Source: Methanospirillum hungatei JF-1 (GTDB taxonomy: Archaea > Halobacteriota > Methanomicrobia > Methanomicrobiales > Methanospirillaceae). From it: a stretch of 64,000 nucleotides of DNA. Position numbers and translations under genes: made by a program. The stretch is taken from positions 1,896,936 to 1,960,935 of the forward strand of contig NC_007796.1 in the NCBI RefSeq assembly GCF_000013445.1, in the 5' to 3' direction. Of the stretch, positions 1 to 8,607 are shown piece after piece (the stretch's first letter is position 1; the number at the start of each line of letters is the position of its first letter). The notes below the pieces were generated by a model. The model was given only the letters and a program-made list of their open reading frames with translations. It ran no database searches and had not been told where the DNA came from.

Positions 1-2
1 CC

Positions 3-614
3 GAGTTCGTAAAGCCTGAATGGGATAAACTGATAAATACAATTGCTGCAGATGCATCTCTGACCGGGGCACTGGTATCCGGGGATTTCTCCGAACATTT
101 TGTTGATGAACTCCGGCGTGTTGGTATTGACCTGATCCCCTCGAGTGGCCAGGGATTTTACTGCTATTGCAACTGCGGTGACCATCATGATCCCTGTATT
201 CATCAGATCGCCGCACGATATTTTATTGCAGAGGCACTGGATGATGATCCCTGGAATCTTCTGTACATCAGGGGAAAGAGCAGAGATGATGTGTTGAATG
301 CGGTACGGCAGGTCAAGTCGGTTCAAACAGAGACGGTGAGCAATAGTGGCGGGACACCGGTATCCGGATTTTTTCCTTCAGGGATCTCACTCCCAGAAAA
401 GGCCGCTCCTACCGGGTTTTTCACCTGTGAAGGGGAGGGTCCACTTGTCCCAATCCAGAGAGAGTCGGTACGGGTCATTCCTATAAAGTTGCTTGGAAGA
501 TCTCCCTATTATTTTGGGAGAGAAAACATGGCAGATGCAGTTACAGAACTGTATTCCTCTATCTTTTCATATGCAGACTCAATTCTTCCCGATGAAAAGG
601 AGGAAGAGGAGTGA
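3..614 (+). CDS. SWIM zinc-finger protein, C-terminal part (cut by window start)
   Basis: The frame is open from the first bases of the window and ends in an acidic EKEEEE tail, so about 203 residues of the C-terminus are visible. Visible residues 54-67 form the SWIM signature CxC...CxH (C54, C56, C65, H67), preceded by an SSGQGFY segment. SWIM fingers bind one zinc and mediate DNA or protein contacts; in archaea and bacteria they often sit beside SNF2-type helicases, whose gene would lie outside this window. An internal ATG at 291 lies after the finger and is not the real start. The partner and exact role cannot be read from this fragment. Confidence 0.8.
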   Translation, partial: EFVKPEWDKLINTIAADASLTGALVSGDFSEHFVDELRRVGIDLIPSSGQGFYCYCNCGDHHDPCIHQIAARYFIAEALDDDPWNLLYIRGKSRDDVLNAVRQVKSVQTETVSNSGGTPVSGFFPSGISLPEKAAPTGFFTCEGEGPLVPIQRESVRVIPIKLLGRSPYYFGRENMADAVTELYSSIFSYADSILPDEKEEEE

Positions 615-890
615 TCGCTCTCTTCCCTATCCCTTCCCGAGTACAGGGTTCCAGATGAACAGACTATTTGTATGATGTGATACCCAATAAGAAGAGGCCA
701 CCCATCCCCCGTGTAGGAGAGGATATTCGGAAAAAGATGGGCTTGTGCTCTATGGATGAACTGGTTGCCTCTGGTGAAACCTCATTAGGAGGTCCCTCTC
801 ACTTATTCAATGGTTGTTTTAGTAGTACGACCAGACCATTACCCGGTCCAATAATTGCATATAGCCAACAAAGAGGAGACACAACTATTA
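615..890. other. gene-free stretch
   Basis: I see no convincing gene between the SWIM protein and the ATPase. An open frame starting at 668 has no recognisable domain, unusual composition, and runs into the start of the ATPase in another frame. The stretch ends in the inverted repeat described next. Confidence 0.4.
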
Positions 891-929
891 TTACTAATAA
901 ACGAAAAATAGATTTTTGTTTATTGGTAA
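891..929 (+). promoter_or_regulatory. 17-bp inverted repeat / RNA hairpin abutting the ATPase start
   Basis: The arms 891-907 and 913-929 pair over 17 bp around a 5-nt loop. The only two mismatches in DNA are T/G and G/T positions that become G-U pairs in RNA, so the transcript hairpin is unbroken. It ends three bases before the ATG at 933, leaving no room for a Shine-Dalgarno site. It may be an operator for autorepression, a hairpin controlling translation, or the end of a small mobile repeat. No run of T follows, so a terminator is unlikely. Confidence 0.55.
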
Positions 930-932
930 TAT

Positions 933-2177
933 ATGATCCCTCATCACACTCTGAAAGAAGTCATTGCAGATCAACTGAAACGATTTACGAATCAGGACCC
1001 TGGTATACCACGGAGAATCGATCCTGAACAATACCGTAACAAGGATAGGATTGTCGTCATTTCCGGAGTCAGAAGGTCTGGAAAATCCACTTTCCTGAAA
1101 CAATTATCCCTTGGATTTCCCTCATTCTTATATCTGAATGCTGATGATGACCGGTTGATCGGTGCTGCTCCAGAGGATCTTGCATCCCTTCTTTTCATCT
1201 GGGAGGAATTATATCCTGGAGTAAGAACGGTCTTTTTTGATGAGATCCAGAACATCCCCGGATGGGAACGGGTTATAAGAAGGATGCATGATGATGGATA
1301 CCGGATTTTCCTGACCGGATCAAATGCACAGATGCTCAGTAGTGAACTTGGAACCCATCTTACCGGGAGATATGTACGGATTGAACTTTTTCCCTTTGGA
1401 TTTGATGAGTACTGCACATTTCATCAATTCTCGTGGAATCCATCAGGCATTCATACCACCAGTGAATCTGCTGCTGCTCTCCGGCTTTTCTCACAGTACA
1501 TTGATGACGGGGGATTTCCAGAATATCTGAAAGATCCGGATCCGGAGATCCTGCAAAGAACATTTGATGATATTTTATTCCGTGATGTTATTGCCAGATA
1601 TGGGATTCGTGAAGTCAAATCATTCCGATTATTATGCCGATATTTATATTCAAATATGACGAGAGAAGCAAGCCTTACCTCTCTGGCTTCTGTCGTGCAG
1701 ATGAAAAGTCCTGTTTCCTTAAAGAACTGGATCGGATACCTGGAAGACACCTATCTTATCGGAACTCTCTCTCCCTTTGAATATTCAATGAAAAAACAAC
1801 TCTCAAGGAACCAAAAATATTACGGAATCGATACCGCTCTCCGAAACGCTGTATCTTTCAGGTTTTCAGATGACCACGGCCTTCTCCTTGAAAATATTGT
1901 ATGGCTGGAACTTCGCCGGAGAGGATATGAATTATACTGGCTGAAAGGAGAGAATGAATGTGATTTTATCGTAATTGAACAGGGAAAAGTGAGTATGGCG
2001 ATGAAGGTATGCTGGAACCTGTCCGATGAAAACCGGGAACGGGAATTCAGTGGCCTTATGGAAGCATGCACCCCATTTCATGGATCAACGGGATATCTGC
2101 TCACACTCCACCAGGAAGAATCACCAGCAGGGGGGATTCGGGTCATGCCAGTCTGGAAGTGGATCCTGGAACGATAA
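933..2177 (+). CDS. AAA-type ATPase with DUF4143 C-terminal domain
   Basis: This 414-residue protein has the layout of the large archaeal/bacterial family of ATPases with a DUF4143 domain. It has a Walker A motif at about residues 45-53 (GVRRSGKST), a Walker B-like FFDEIQ at 101-106, and a sensor-1 LTGSNA stretch near 127. A C-terminal DUF4143 region follows. Near the C-terminus an E...ECDFIV...K arrangement resembles the degenerate PD-(D/E)XK fold noted in these proteins. Paralogs are numerous in Methanomicrobia and have no firm function; links to mobile elements have been proposed. The ATG directly follows a perfect RNA hairpin and has no upstream ribosome site, so expression may be leaderless or structure-controlled. 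Confidence 0.9.
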   Translation: MIPHHTLKEVIADQLKRFTNQDPGIPRRIDPEQYRNKDRIVVISGVRRSGKSTFLKQLSLGFPSFLYLNADDDRLIGAAPEDLASLLFIWEELYPGVRTVFFDEIQNIPGWERVIRRMHDDGYRIFLTGSNAQMLSSELGTHLTGRYVRIELFPFGFDEYCTFHQFSWNPSGIHTTSESAAALRLFSQYIDDGGFPEYLKDPDPEILQRTFDDILFRDVIARYGIREVKSFRLLCRYLYSNMTREASLTSLASVVQMKSPVSLKNWIGYLEDTYLIGTLSPFEYSMKKQLSRNQKYYGIDTALRNAVSFRFSDDHGLLLENIVWLELRRRGYELYWLKGENECDFIVIEQGKVSMAMKVCWNLSDENREREFSGLMEACTPFHGSTGYLLTLHQEESPAGGIRVMPVWKWILER

Positions 2178-2240
2178 AAATGTAATTCATTTCCGGGTAA
2201 GGAACGAGAATCATTGAAAGCATATCCAAGGCAATAATTG

Positions 2241-2951
2241 ATGCAAATGATAAAGAATACAATGAAAATTAGCAATATCCCGGCTACCCTATGGGGCGAA
2301 AAGAGCAACAAACTATTCATTGCCGTTCACGGAAATCTATCTCATAAGGAAGATACCGTCATCGAACTTCTCGCAGATGAGGCTACTAGGAAGGGGTATC
2401 AGGTCCTGAGTTTTGATCTCCCGGAACATGGAGACCGGAAAACGGAAGGAACTCCGTGTAAGGTGCAGCATTGTGTCCAAGATCTCATAGAAATCGGGAG
2501 ATATGCTCAGGAGAACTGGAATGAGGTATCGCTCTTTGCCTGCAGCATGGGAGCATATTTCAGCCTGTTAGCTTATCGTGATATTGAACTGAAAACAGCC
2601 CTTTTTCTCTCTCCGGTTGTTGATATGGAACGAATCATCAGAAATATGATGATGTGGTTTCAGGTAACTCCAGAGCAGTTGGAAAAAGAAGGGACGATAG
2701 ACACCCCGGTCGGTCAGAAGCTGTATTGGGATTATTACTGCTTTGTGTTAGAGCACCCGGTTGACAGATGGAATGTTGATACCCGTATCTTATTTGGAGC
2801 AAAAGATAATCTGGTCGAATTTGATACGATACATAAGTTTACCGAAATATTTCCGTGTACCTTGGAAATTATGGATGATGGAGAGCATTATTTCCATACG
2901 GATGAGCAGTTAGACGTATTCAAACAGTGGCTGGAAAAGAATATTGAGTAG
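2241..2951 (+). CDS. alpha/beta hydrolase
   Basis: The protein has about 236 residues and no signal peptide, so it is probably cytoplasmic. An early FIAVHG strand-loop forms the oxyanion region. The nucleophile elbow reads ACSMG, with Ala in place of the usual first Gly. GAKDN supplies the acid and GEHYFH the histidine near the C-terminus. The substrate cannot be deduced. In-frame starts are a TTG at 2238, ATG 2241 and ATG 2262; the last gives the most typical N-terminus, but none has a clear ribosome site. It lies 63 bp downstream of the ATPase on the same strand. Confidence 0.8.
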   Translation: MQMIKNTMKISNIPATLWGEKSNKLFIAVHGNLSHKEDTVIELLADEATRKGYQVLSFDLPEHGDRKTEGTPCKVQHCVQDLIEIGRYAQENWNEVSLFACSMGAYFSLLAYRDIELKTALFLSPVVDMERIIRNMMMWFQVTPEQLEKEGTIDTPVGQKLYWDYYCFVLEHPVDRWNVDTRILFGAKDNLVEFDTIHKFTEIFPCTLEIMDDGEHYFHTDEQLDVFKQWLEKNIE

Positions 2952-3228
2952 AATATTGCATGGTATAGATAAAAATGGAGATATTAGAGTTGGGGGGATC
3001 TCCATTCCCAAAACCAATATCGTGAAATCTCTCAATAATTCTTTCACCATACCGGATAATGAAATGGTTTTCATGGTGCCTGATTTTTTAATGACGTTGC
3101 TTGTAAGTTCAAAACCTCTTTTCACATCCATTCATTCGCTGAAATATCTAACGTTTGAGGGTATATCAGCCACATAATTGCCGGGTTAAAACAACACAAT
3201 TAAATGATAACATAGAGAATAGTGACGT

Positions 3229-3801
3229 ATGGGTTATTGTAGACAACTTGGAATTTTCTGTTCATTGGTTCTGGTTTTTTGTACCGGATTCTGTTCTGCT
3301 GCTGAATCATCCTCCGCGGTTATCTATATACAAGGGAGCGATAGTGCAATCACGAACGGATCAGATGGAATGATAATAACAGTAAAGGATGTCATTCCCT
3401 ATTTCCATATTACCGATGGCAAGGAAAGTAAATTGGTTCCGTTAGAGTCCCTTACCGATATTACCTATCCCGTACAAGCAGTAGTTAATCTTTTTAATGC
3501 TGAAAATAAAACCAATTCAGTAATTCAGGTCTTAAATCTGGCTTTATCAGAAGATAATAAGGTACTCACGCTGAATGTTAACCCGCTTGAGTTTTATGAT
3601 GGCGAGATGCTGAAATCCCTAGCCAATGGGCTGACACCACTATCAGACGAGAAGATCGGTGAATACAATCGTGCCGGTATTTATTTAGAGGCAGTCTGGG
3701 AGGCACCTTCAAATGCTCTGAATTGCGTCCCCTGTTTCTGTTGTGATTTTGGAGGAAGTGGAGAGTGTGGGGATATTTGCACATGTTGCACGCCTGCATG
3801 A
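3229..3801 (+). CDS. secreted protein with cysteine-rich C-terminal tail
   Basis: I do not recognise this family. The 190-residue protein starts with a hydrophobic signal peptide (residues about 7-25, small residues SAA at the likely cleavage site). A beta-rich central region of about 130 residues follows, without cysteines. The last 26 residues hold eight cysteines (166, 169, 171, 172, 180, 184, 186, 187) in CxxCxCC and CxxxCxCC clusters. Such a tail could bind metal or form disulfides outside the cell; it could also be a cluster that is modified or anchored. A weak inverted repeat lies just after the stop. Confidence 0.65.
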   Translation: MGYCRQLGIFCSLVLVFCTGFCSAAESSSAVIYIQGSDSAITNGSDGMIITVKDVIPYFHITDGKESKLVPLESLTDITYPVQAVVNLFNAENKTNSVIQVLNLALSEDNKVLTLNVNPLEFYDGEMLKSLANGLTPLSDEKIGEYNRAGIYLEAVWEAPSNALNCVPCFCCDFGGSGECGDICTCCTPA

Positions 3802-3824
3802 TGTTCCCGGTAATTCGGTAGGGA

Positions 3825-3853
3825 ACCATCTCACCCCTTTACTTGGAGATGGT
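3825..3853 (+). terminator. possible hairpin after the Cys-rich protein gene
   Basis: Eight-base arms ACCATCTC and GAGATGGT flank a 13-nt loop. They sit about 24 bases past the stop codon and are followed by a moderately T-rich stretch. The lack of a solid T run makes this a weak terminator call. Confidence 0.3.
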
Positions 3854-3975
3854 GTAATTGGTTTCTGTTCTTCTAGCGAATAAAATGCCCTGTGTTTTAC
3901 TGTTATTTCTCCACGGTGATATCTATTCATATTGAATGATAAACAAAGGGACTTTTTTTAAATTGATTCTTAAGG

Positions 3976-5427
3976 TTAAATTATCGCTTTTTCAAACTCA
4001 TCCAGGCTATTATCTAACCGGGTAAGGAGTTCAGATTTCTCATCTTCAGGCAGAAAACTATATTTGATACTGTTCCTGTTTATCTCTTTTATCTCGTCAT
4101 ATGACACATCCGGATGATTCAGAGTGAATATAACATATTCCTGGGTTAAATTCGTACATTCAACACCCGGATCATCAGTTGCAAGGATAACCGGGACATC
4201 ATTGGCAAGATAAACTGCAACAGGGTGTTCAGGCCCACTGATATTAAGAATCTGTTCATTACTGGTCAGCAGGATCTCAACAGGAATATCCTTCTCTCTC
4301 ATAATAGCAAGGGTATTTTCAAAGCCCTCTTCCTCCTGGATCGCAACCCCATGACCGATTCGGGAGGCATTCCCGATGGTTATAGCATCAGCGATATGAA
4401 ACAGGAGATCCTTTTTTTCTGCAATCTCTCCGGTTAATTCTCCGGCATGAAGCTCGATAAACACATCCGGGTATACCGAATGGAGATAGGCAATCATATC
4501 CATGTGAAGATGATAATCATCTGCAGAATACGGGGCAGCCTCATCCCCGACCAAAGTGATACCGGAAATTACGGGTGATTTGTTCGCAATCTCAAATGCC
4601 TGGAGGAGGTCAGTGAAAACCTCCTTTTTCGGATAGAATCTGAGAGCCTCATAGATATACCGGGTGGTAACGTTTTTTCCATCCGGATGAGAAAGTTCCC
4701 CGGAAATCTGATCATATGATGAGTGTTTGGCAACTTTTCGTTCAACTATTTCTGCAAGACCGGCATGCAGGAGATCATCTCTGAGCTGAGACAGGTTATC
4801 ATCCCAATCGACCGTGGATAATACCTTCCGGACATCGTCCCCATTTGTCTGCGATGTCATCAGTTCCAGATAGAGTATATTCTCATCAGCAGCCCGGTCG
4901 CGAATGGTAGCAATTACATCCCCGTCATAATACGTAACAGGATCAATGAGATCAAATGTGTTGAAAAACCAGTCATGTCCAGACTGGTTAGTAAACGGAA
5001 AGTCTTTCATCGTCCAGAACCTGACAAGATCAGAATACAATGTGGAATTATTATATGCATCAGAAACCGGAACCAGATGCTGAGTGTTCGTGTAATTATA
5101 CGGTTGTCCGGTCACCAGATCCACGAGTTGACCATCATCCGGATTTACGAATAATCCATGCCGGACTGATATATTGATGATATCATCCGGATGCATCGCT
5201 CCTGATGCATGAATATGGATATCACCCCCTTTTGGCATCTTCTTAAAAAATATCATGAGGTCATCCGGATTTTTCCGGATAGTCTCAAAATATGTCGAGA
5301 TTACAGTACTCTGATAACCCGCATCAGAAATGTGTACCGGGCATGAATCCTGACTCCCTGTCAGAAAAATTCCGCAAAAACCGAGGATAAGAATAATAAG
5401 AACAGTATTTCCTTTCAGCACACTCAT
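3976..5427 (-). CDS. secreted adenosine deaminase-like protein (ADGF/CECR1-like)
   Basis: The 483-residue protein begins with a strong signal peptide (hydrophobic residues about 8-22) and then carries the metal-dependent adenosine deaminase motifs in order. These are HIH at residues 71-73, HAGE with zinc His and catalytic Glu near 327-330, RIGHG near 357, TSNEQ near 388 and TDD near 417. This is the amidohydrolase fold of adenosine deaminases, and the length and leader resemble the extracellular ADGF/CECR1 group rather than the cytoplasmic enzyme of about 340 residues. It probably deaminates external adenosine, adenine nucleosides or a related compound. ATG 5427 is preferred over an upstream TTG at 5442. 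Substrate specificity is inferred. Confidence 0.8.
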   Translation of the reverse strand: MSVLKGNTVLIILILGFCGIFLTGSQDSCPVHISDAGYQSTVISTYFETIRKNPDDLMIFFKKMPKGGDIHIHASGAMHPDDIINISVRHGLFVNPDDGQLVDLVTGQPYNYTNTQHLVPVSDAYNNSTLYSDLVRFWTMKDFPFTNQSGHDWFFNTFDLIDPVTYYDGDVIATIRDRAADENILYLELMTSQTNGDDVRKVLSTVDWDDNLSQLRDDLLHAGLAEIVERKVAKHSSYDQISGELSHPDGKNVTTRYIYEALRFYPKKEVFTDLLQAFEIANKSPVISGITLVGDEAAPYSADDYHLHMDMIAYLHSVYPDVFIELHAGELTGEIAEKKDLLFHIADAITIGNASRIGHGVAIQEEEGFENTLAIMREKDIPVEILLTSNEQILNISGPEHPVAVYLANDVPVILATDDPGVECTNLTQEYVIFTLNHPDVSYDEIKEINRNSIKYSFLPEDEKSELLTRLDNSLDEFEKAII

Positions 5428-5521
5428 CAAATAAATCCACAAATTTTGGGATTCTGAAGGTATGAATTATTCGAAGTAGTTGTAATACTGTTCCTGTAAA
5501 AAACCGAAAATTTTGGTACGA

Positions 5522-5824
5522 TTAGATGGAAGAAATTGAGGCTGGAAATTTATCCTGAATTGATGATCCGTAGGTTTTTTCGTCAGAAGAGAGATTTCCT
5601 TCAAGATAACCGGAGTCATATTCAAGAAGGTCCATAGGAACATATACACCCGAAATTCCGGACTCATCCTGATAGATATACAGGGTGTAATTGGGAGAGG
5701 ACCAGGTTCCGTTCCATACATATACTGATGCTGTTTCGACATCGGTCATGTCCTCTGCAGCCCCAAAACTCATACACAACATAGAAAAGGCCAAAAATAT
5801 ACCGAAAATACCCATAGTTTTCAT
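5522..5824 (-). CDS. small secreted protein, probably frameshifted near its C-terminus
   Basis: The 100-residue frame starts with a clear signal peptide ending near FGAAED. A WNGTW...YTLYIYQ...ISGVYV pattern follows, as in a group of small extracellular methanogen proteins built on repeated WNGTW/GxY strands. The frame ends soon after KFPASISS. In another frame the next stretch, down to 5467, encodes NRTKIFGFLQEQYYNYFE, which looks like the missing last strands of such a protein. A one-base indel near 5525-5560 would join them. Function is unknown. It lies upstream of the adenosine deaminase on the same strand and is also predicted to be secreted. Confidence 0.5.
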   Translation of the reverse strand: MKTMGIFGIFLAFSMLCMSFGAAEDMTDVETASVYVWNGTWSSPNYTLYIYQDESGISGVYVPMDLLEYDSGYLEGNLSSDEKTYGSSIQDKFPASISSI

Positions 5825-5934
5825 ACACAATCACTTGTTTCCAGGCGATGGGTTATCATATGGGGGGATAAAGGTGTCGAATTTTACAAAAGATAGATGC
5901 GGATAGGTAAGCAACAAAAGTAGGTTACTTAGCT

Positions 5935-6354
5935 TCACGAATCAGGATACAGGTTTCGGCCATCCAATGTTGATAATTTCGATCTGACCCATGAAAAGAC
6001 CTCTACTGCCATTAAAAGTGCATTTTCATAATCTTCTTCAGAAACCGGATCATAATCACCCGGATATCTTGTATTAACGGCATATTCTGTAAGAGCTGAT
6101 CCTGCAAGAACGGGTTGTGGAATAAATACCCCGGCATTATGGAGCAATCTGAATAAATTCCCGATATTATGGGTCCGGGGAGATTCAATATCCAAGGCGA
6201 TGAGAAGACCTTTGAGAGATTTTTCCGCAGTCTGCTGACAATCGTAACAGAGATCCTCAAATAAAATTTTTTCCGTAACTCTGCCTAGTCGAGCCCGGTA
6301 AAGATTACTCTCTGCCCGGGTCATCCAGTCCTTAACAATTTCCCGGTTTTTCAT
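5935..6354 (-). CDS. HEPN domain protein (partner of nucleotidyltransferase)
   Basis: The 139-residue all-helical protein matches the HEPN domain family: a DWMTRAESNL helix, CYDCQQTAEKSLKGLL, a THNIGNLF segment, and the NTRYPGDY motif before the last helix. HEPN proteins paired with minimal nucleotidyltransferases form toxin-antitoxin-like modules. The RX4-6H ribonuclease motif of active HEPN toxins is not visible, so RNase activity is doubtful. ATG 6354 follows a GGAAGG ribosome site and is preferred over an in-frame start 24 bases upstream. The gene overlaps the end of the MNT gene, which indicates co-translation. Confidence 0.8.
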   Translation of the reverse strand: MKNREIVKDWMTRAESNLYRARLGRVTEKILFEDLCYDCQQTAEKSLKGLLIALDIESPRTHNIGNLFRLLHNAGVFIPQPVLAGSALTEYAVNTRYPGDYDPVSEEDYENALLMAVEVFSWVRSKLSTLDGRNLYPDS

Positions 6355-6655
6355 AGAGAACCTTCCCCGATTGGGCAATCTCCCGATAAATAAGATGAGG
6401 GTTATTTTTTTTCTTCTGAAAAGAATCAGGCGTTTCTATCAGAATATCAACAGGTGCGTCCGTATCCCATAAGAGTTGATATAATTGCATTGATAGTTTT
6501 CTTCTTTCCTGAACATCCGATTTTAAAATACAAATATCATAATCACTATAATCATTGGCGGTTTCTGTTGCTCTGGATCCAAAGAGAATAATCGAATCAG
6601 GATCAACAGCTTCCACGATTATCCTGATAATATGTGAGAGAACAGAATCGTTCAT
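6332..6655 (-). CDS. minimal nucleotidyltransferase (MNT), MNT/HEPN module
   Basis: The 107-residue protein has the polymerase-beta nucleotidyltransferase signature GSRATE...SDYDICI (about residues 26-43). The two metal-binding aspartates are in SDYD and a third acidic residue is in VDILIE. In characterised MNT/HEPN systems the MNT partner modifies and silences the HEPN toxin, acting as the antitoxin. It precedes and overlaps the HEPN gene on the same strand. Both genes look intact, unlike the other toxin-antitoxin loci in this window. Confidence 0.85.
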   Translation of the reverse strand: MNDSVLSHIIRIIVEAVDPDSIILFGSRATETANDYSDYDICILKSDVQERRKLSMQLYQLLWDTDAPVDILIETPDSFQKKKNNPHLIYREIAQSGKVLYEKPGNC

Positions 6656-6922
6656 TATTGTATCCTATGAATGATAATTATGTATATGATTGTATTGTTG
6701 AAAAAGGGTATGGCTTTTCTGGTCTCTTTTTTATACAGTCAAATTTCCATAATTTCCGTCACCGTCCCTCTTATCAATAGAGAGTTTTTCATACACTTTT
6801 TTCAATAATCACAACGAATAATGAAAAATTTTTCCTCGGATGAATGATTATCAATCTGTTCATCAGTCACTTAAAATACCTATCAAAACTCATGTATGAT
6901 TCCAATTACAGGAAGCAGTTCC
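6656..6922. other. gene-free AT-rich stretch
   Basis: This stretch separates the divergent MNT/HEPN operon and the hydrolase pseudogene. It is AT-rich with several A/T runs suitable for promoters on both strands. I see no gene or clear repeat in it. Confidence 0.4.
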
Positions 6923-7770
6923 ATGAAAAATAATCTTTAATTTGCTCTGATTATCTCGGTTGCTCTGTGTGTATTAGCCGTATTCGTATCGGCCAGTCTT
7001 TCGCATACGGATGAACAATCGGAAGGACTGGAACACTCATCCCCATAGTCTCATTCAATGACACACCGGTTCAGTATGGAGAAGTGAATGGAGTAACCCT
7101 CGGGTACCGGGAATTTGGATCAGGAGAACCTCTCCTGATGATTGAAGGTTTTGGGGCAACCATGGATGACTGAGGTGAGACGGTCATTGGCATTCTTGCC
7201 TCCAAATACCATGTGTACATGTATGATCACCGGGGAATGGGATACAGCAGTGATAGTGATAAAGCCCCCTCAATGTCACAATATGCGGAAGATGCTGCAG
7301 CCCTGATGTCTGCACTCGTACATGAGCGTATGCATGTATATGGGGCTTTTATGGGCTCCTCGATATCCCAACAACTGGCCATAGACCATCCTGACCAGGT
7401 ACAGAAACTGATCCTTGATTCCAACACCTATAGTCTCCTTATTCCTGAAACAAAAGTCCTGCATAGTATAATTGAGACGGTGGGAGGCAATACTTCAGAG
7501 CCGCAGGGACTTCGGAATGAAGCACAGGCCAACCTTGAATGGAATGGATCATATGACGGACTTTCAGGAATGAATACGGATGTTATGCTTGTTGTCGGGA
7601 CTGAAGATGTCCTGACTCCGGATGAGCTTTCTCTTCAGATTACCGGACAAATAAATGGTTCCTGGCTTGTGCGGTTTAAAGGTCTTCCCCATACCGGATA
7701 CCATCAGGCACCGGTTCAATACGGCCAGAATGCCCTGAATTTCCTTGCTATGAATCAATCGCCCGTATGA
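6923..7770 (+). pseudogene. secreted alpha/beta hydrolase, inactivated by stops and a frameshift
   Basis: The remains of one gene are split between two frames. The 5' part begins with an ATG and a signal-peptide-like segment, but codon 6 is TAA (6938) and a TAG follows at 7046. From about 7060 the reading continues one frame over through EVNGVTLGYREFGSG, then meets a TGA at 7171 in a place where a Trp or similar residue would be expected. It then runs open to the end. The downstream part keeps YDHRGMGYS, a nucleophile-elbow region reading GAFMGSSIS, VVGTEDVLTPD and GLPHTGYH, all typical of the fold. At least three lesions mean it is not functional as one protein. Confidence 0.85.
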
Positions 7771-7783
7771 TAACGGGAAAAAA

Positions 7784-8419
7784 TTATTTTTTGTGGAGTT
7801 TTATTGTCGGGATGAACTTCATCTCCCCCTGACCCACCTGGACAGTTCCGGTCCAGTCCTGATACCCATCCAGACGAACGAGCAGGGTATGGAGTCCTGT
7901 CCTGACAATCAGGGAATCAGCCGGTGTCTGCCCCTGTTTCACTCCATCCACGTAAATATCTGCACCAGACGGTTCTGAATAGACCCGAACCATCCCCGAT
8001 GGTCCAAGGGAAGGTTCGCTATTCACATTGATGAATGCTGTTTTTCTGACCGCCCCGCCTCCTGCAGGCCCTTTTACTTCAAGTGAGACGGTGTATCTGC
8101 CGATCCCCTGGTAGATGTGGACCGGATTCTGTTCGCTCGAATCGGTCCCGTCTCCGAATGTCCAGTGCCAGGAAGACGGAGAGCCATCCGAGATATCGGA
8201 GAATGTAACCTCCAGCGGCGGAGTTCCAGAAACCGGTGTCGCCGTGAAATTGGCAGATATAGAAGATGGGCCGGTTGCCGTGATATACCCATCATAATCC
8301 GCAACTCCCCAGAAATCAACGACATCGGTCTTGGTATCGTAGATGTTGTAGATAACCACGTGGAGCAGGAGTTTCACGTCATACGTGCAGGTTTGTGCAT
8401 ATGTGTACACCGGGTTCAT
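7784..8419 (-). CDS. PKD plus PEGA domain protein, likely a C-terminal remnant of a surface protein
   Basis: Residues about 52-133 form a PKD domain ([37 protein letters not shown]). Residues about 142-208 form a PEGA domain ([21 protein letters not shown]). Both are common in methanogen cell-surface proteins. There is no signal peptide or membrane anchor: the first 50 residues ([20 protein letters not shown]) look like the middle of a strand-rich domain. The gene is therefore probably truncated at its 5' end, in keeping with the broken genes on both sides. It could still be expressed as a short protein. Confidence 0.7.
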   Translation of the reverse strand: MNPVYTYAQTCTYDVKLLLHVVIYNIYDTKTDVVDFWGVADYDGYITATGPSSISANFTATPVSGTPPLEVTFSDISDGSPSSWHWTFGDGTDSSEQNPVHIYQGIGRYTVSLEVKGPAGGGAVRKTAFINVNSEPSLGPSGMVRVYSEPSGADIYVDGVKQGQTPADSLIVRTGLHTLLVRLDGYQDWTGTVQVGQGEMKFIPTIKLHKK

Positions 8420-8607
8420 TTACTTAAAAAACCGAAAATAATTTGATTTTTTTTCAGACTCCCCCATGGGATATAGAACTCTCATCTGGAGAAAAAAGCC
8501 GTCCTGGAAAATTTTTCCTGCGCTAACGATACAGTAAGTTTATTGATGAATATCTCTTCTGATCCGGTTTATGGTATGAATCCCCCTCATCTGATCAGGA
8601 AGGAATA

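Noticed and set aside
668-1027. 119-codon open frame upstream of the ATPase
   Set aside because: No recognisable domain; it runs across the inverted repeat and the ATPase start in another frame. Probably chance.
2944-3177. Open frame just after the alpha/beta hydrolase
   Set aside because: No ribosome site, no family resemblance, and an equally long frame exists on the other strand.
7171-7173. TGA in the hydrolase remnant as a selenocysteine codon
   Set aside because: The position is not a redox or catalytic site, and the gene carries two further stops and a frameshift. A pseudogene is simpler.
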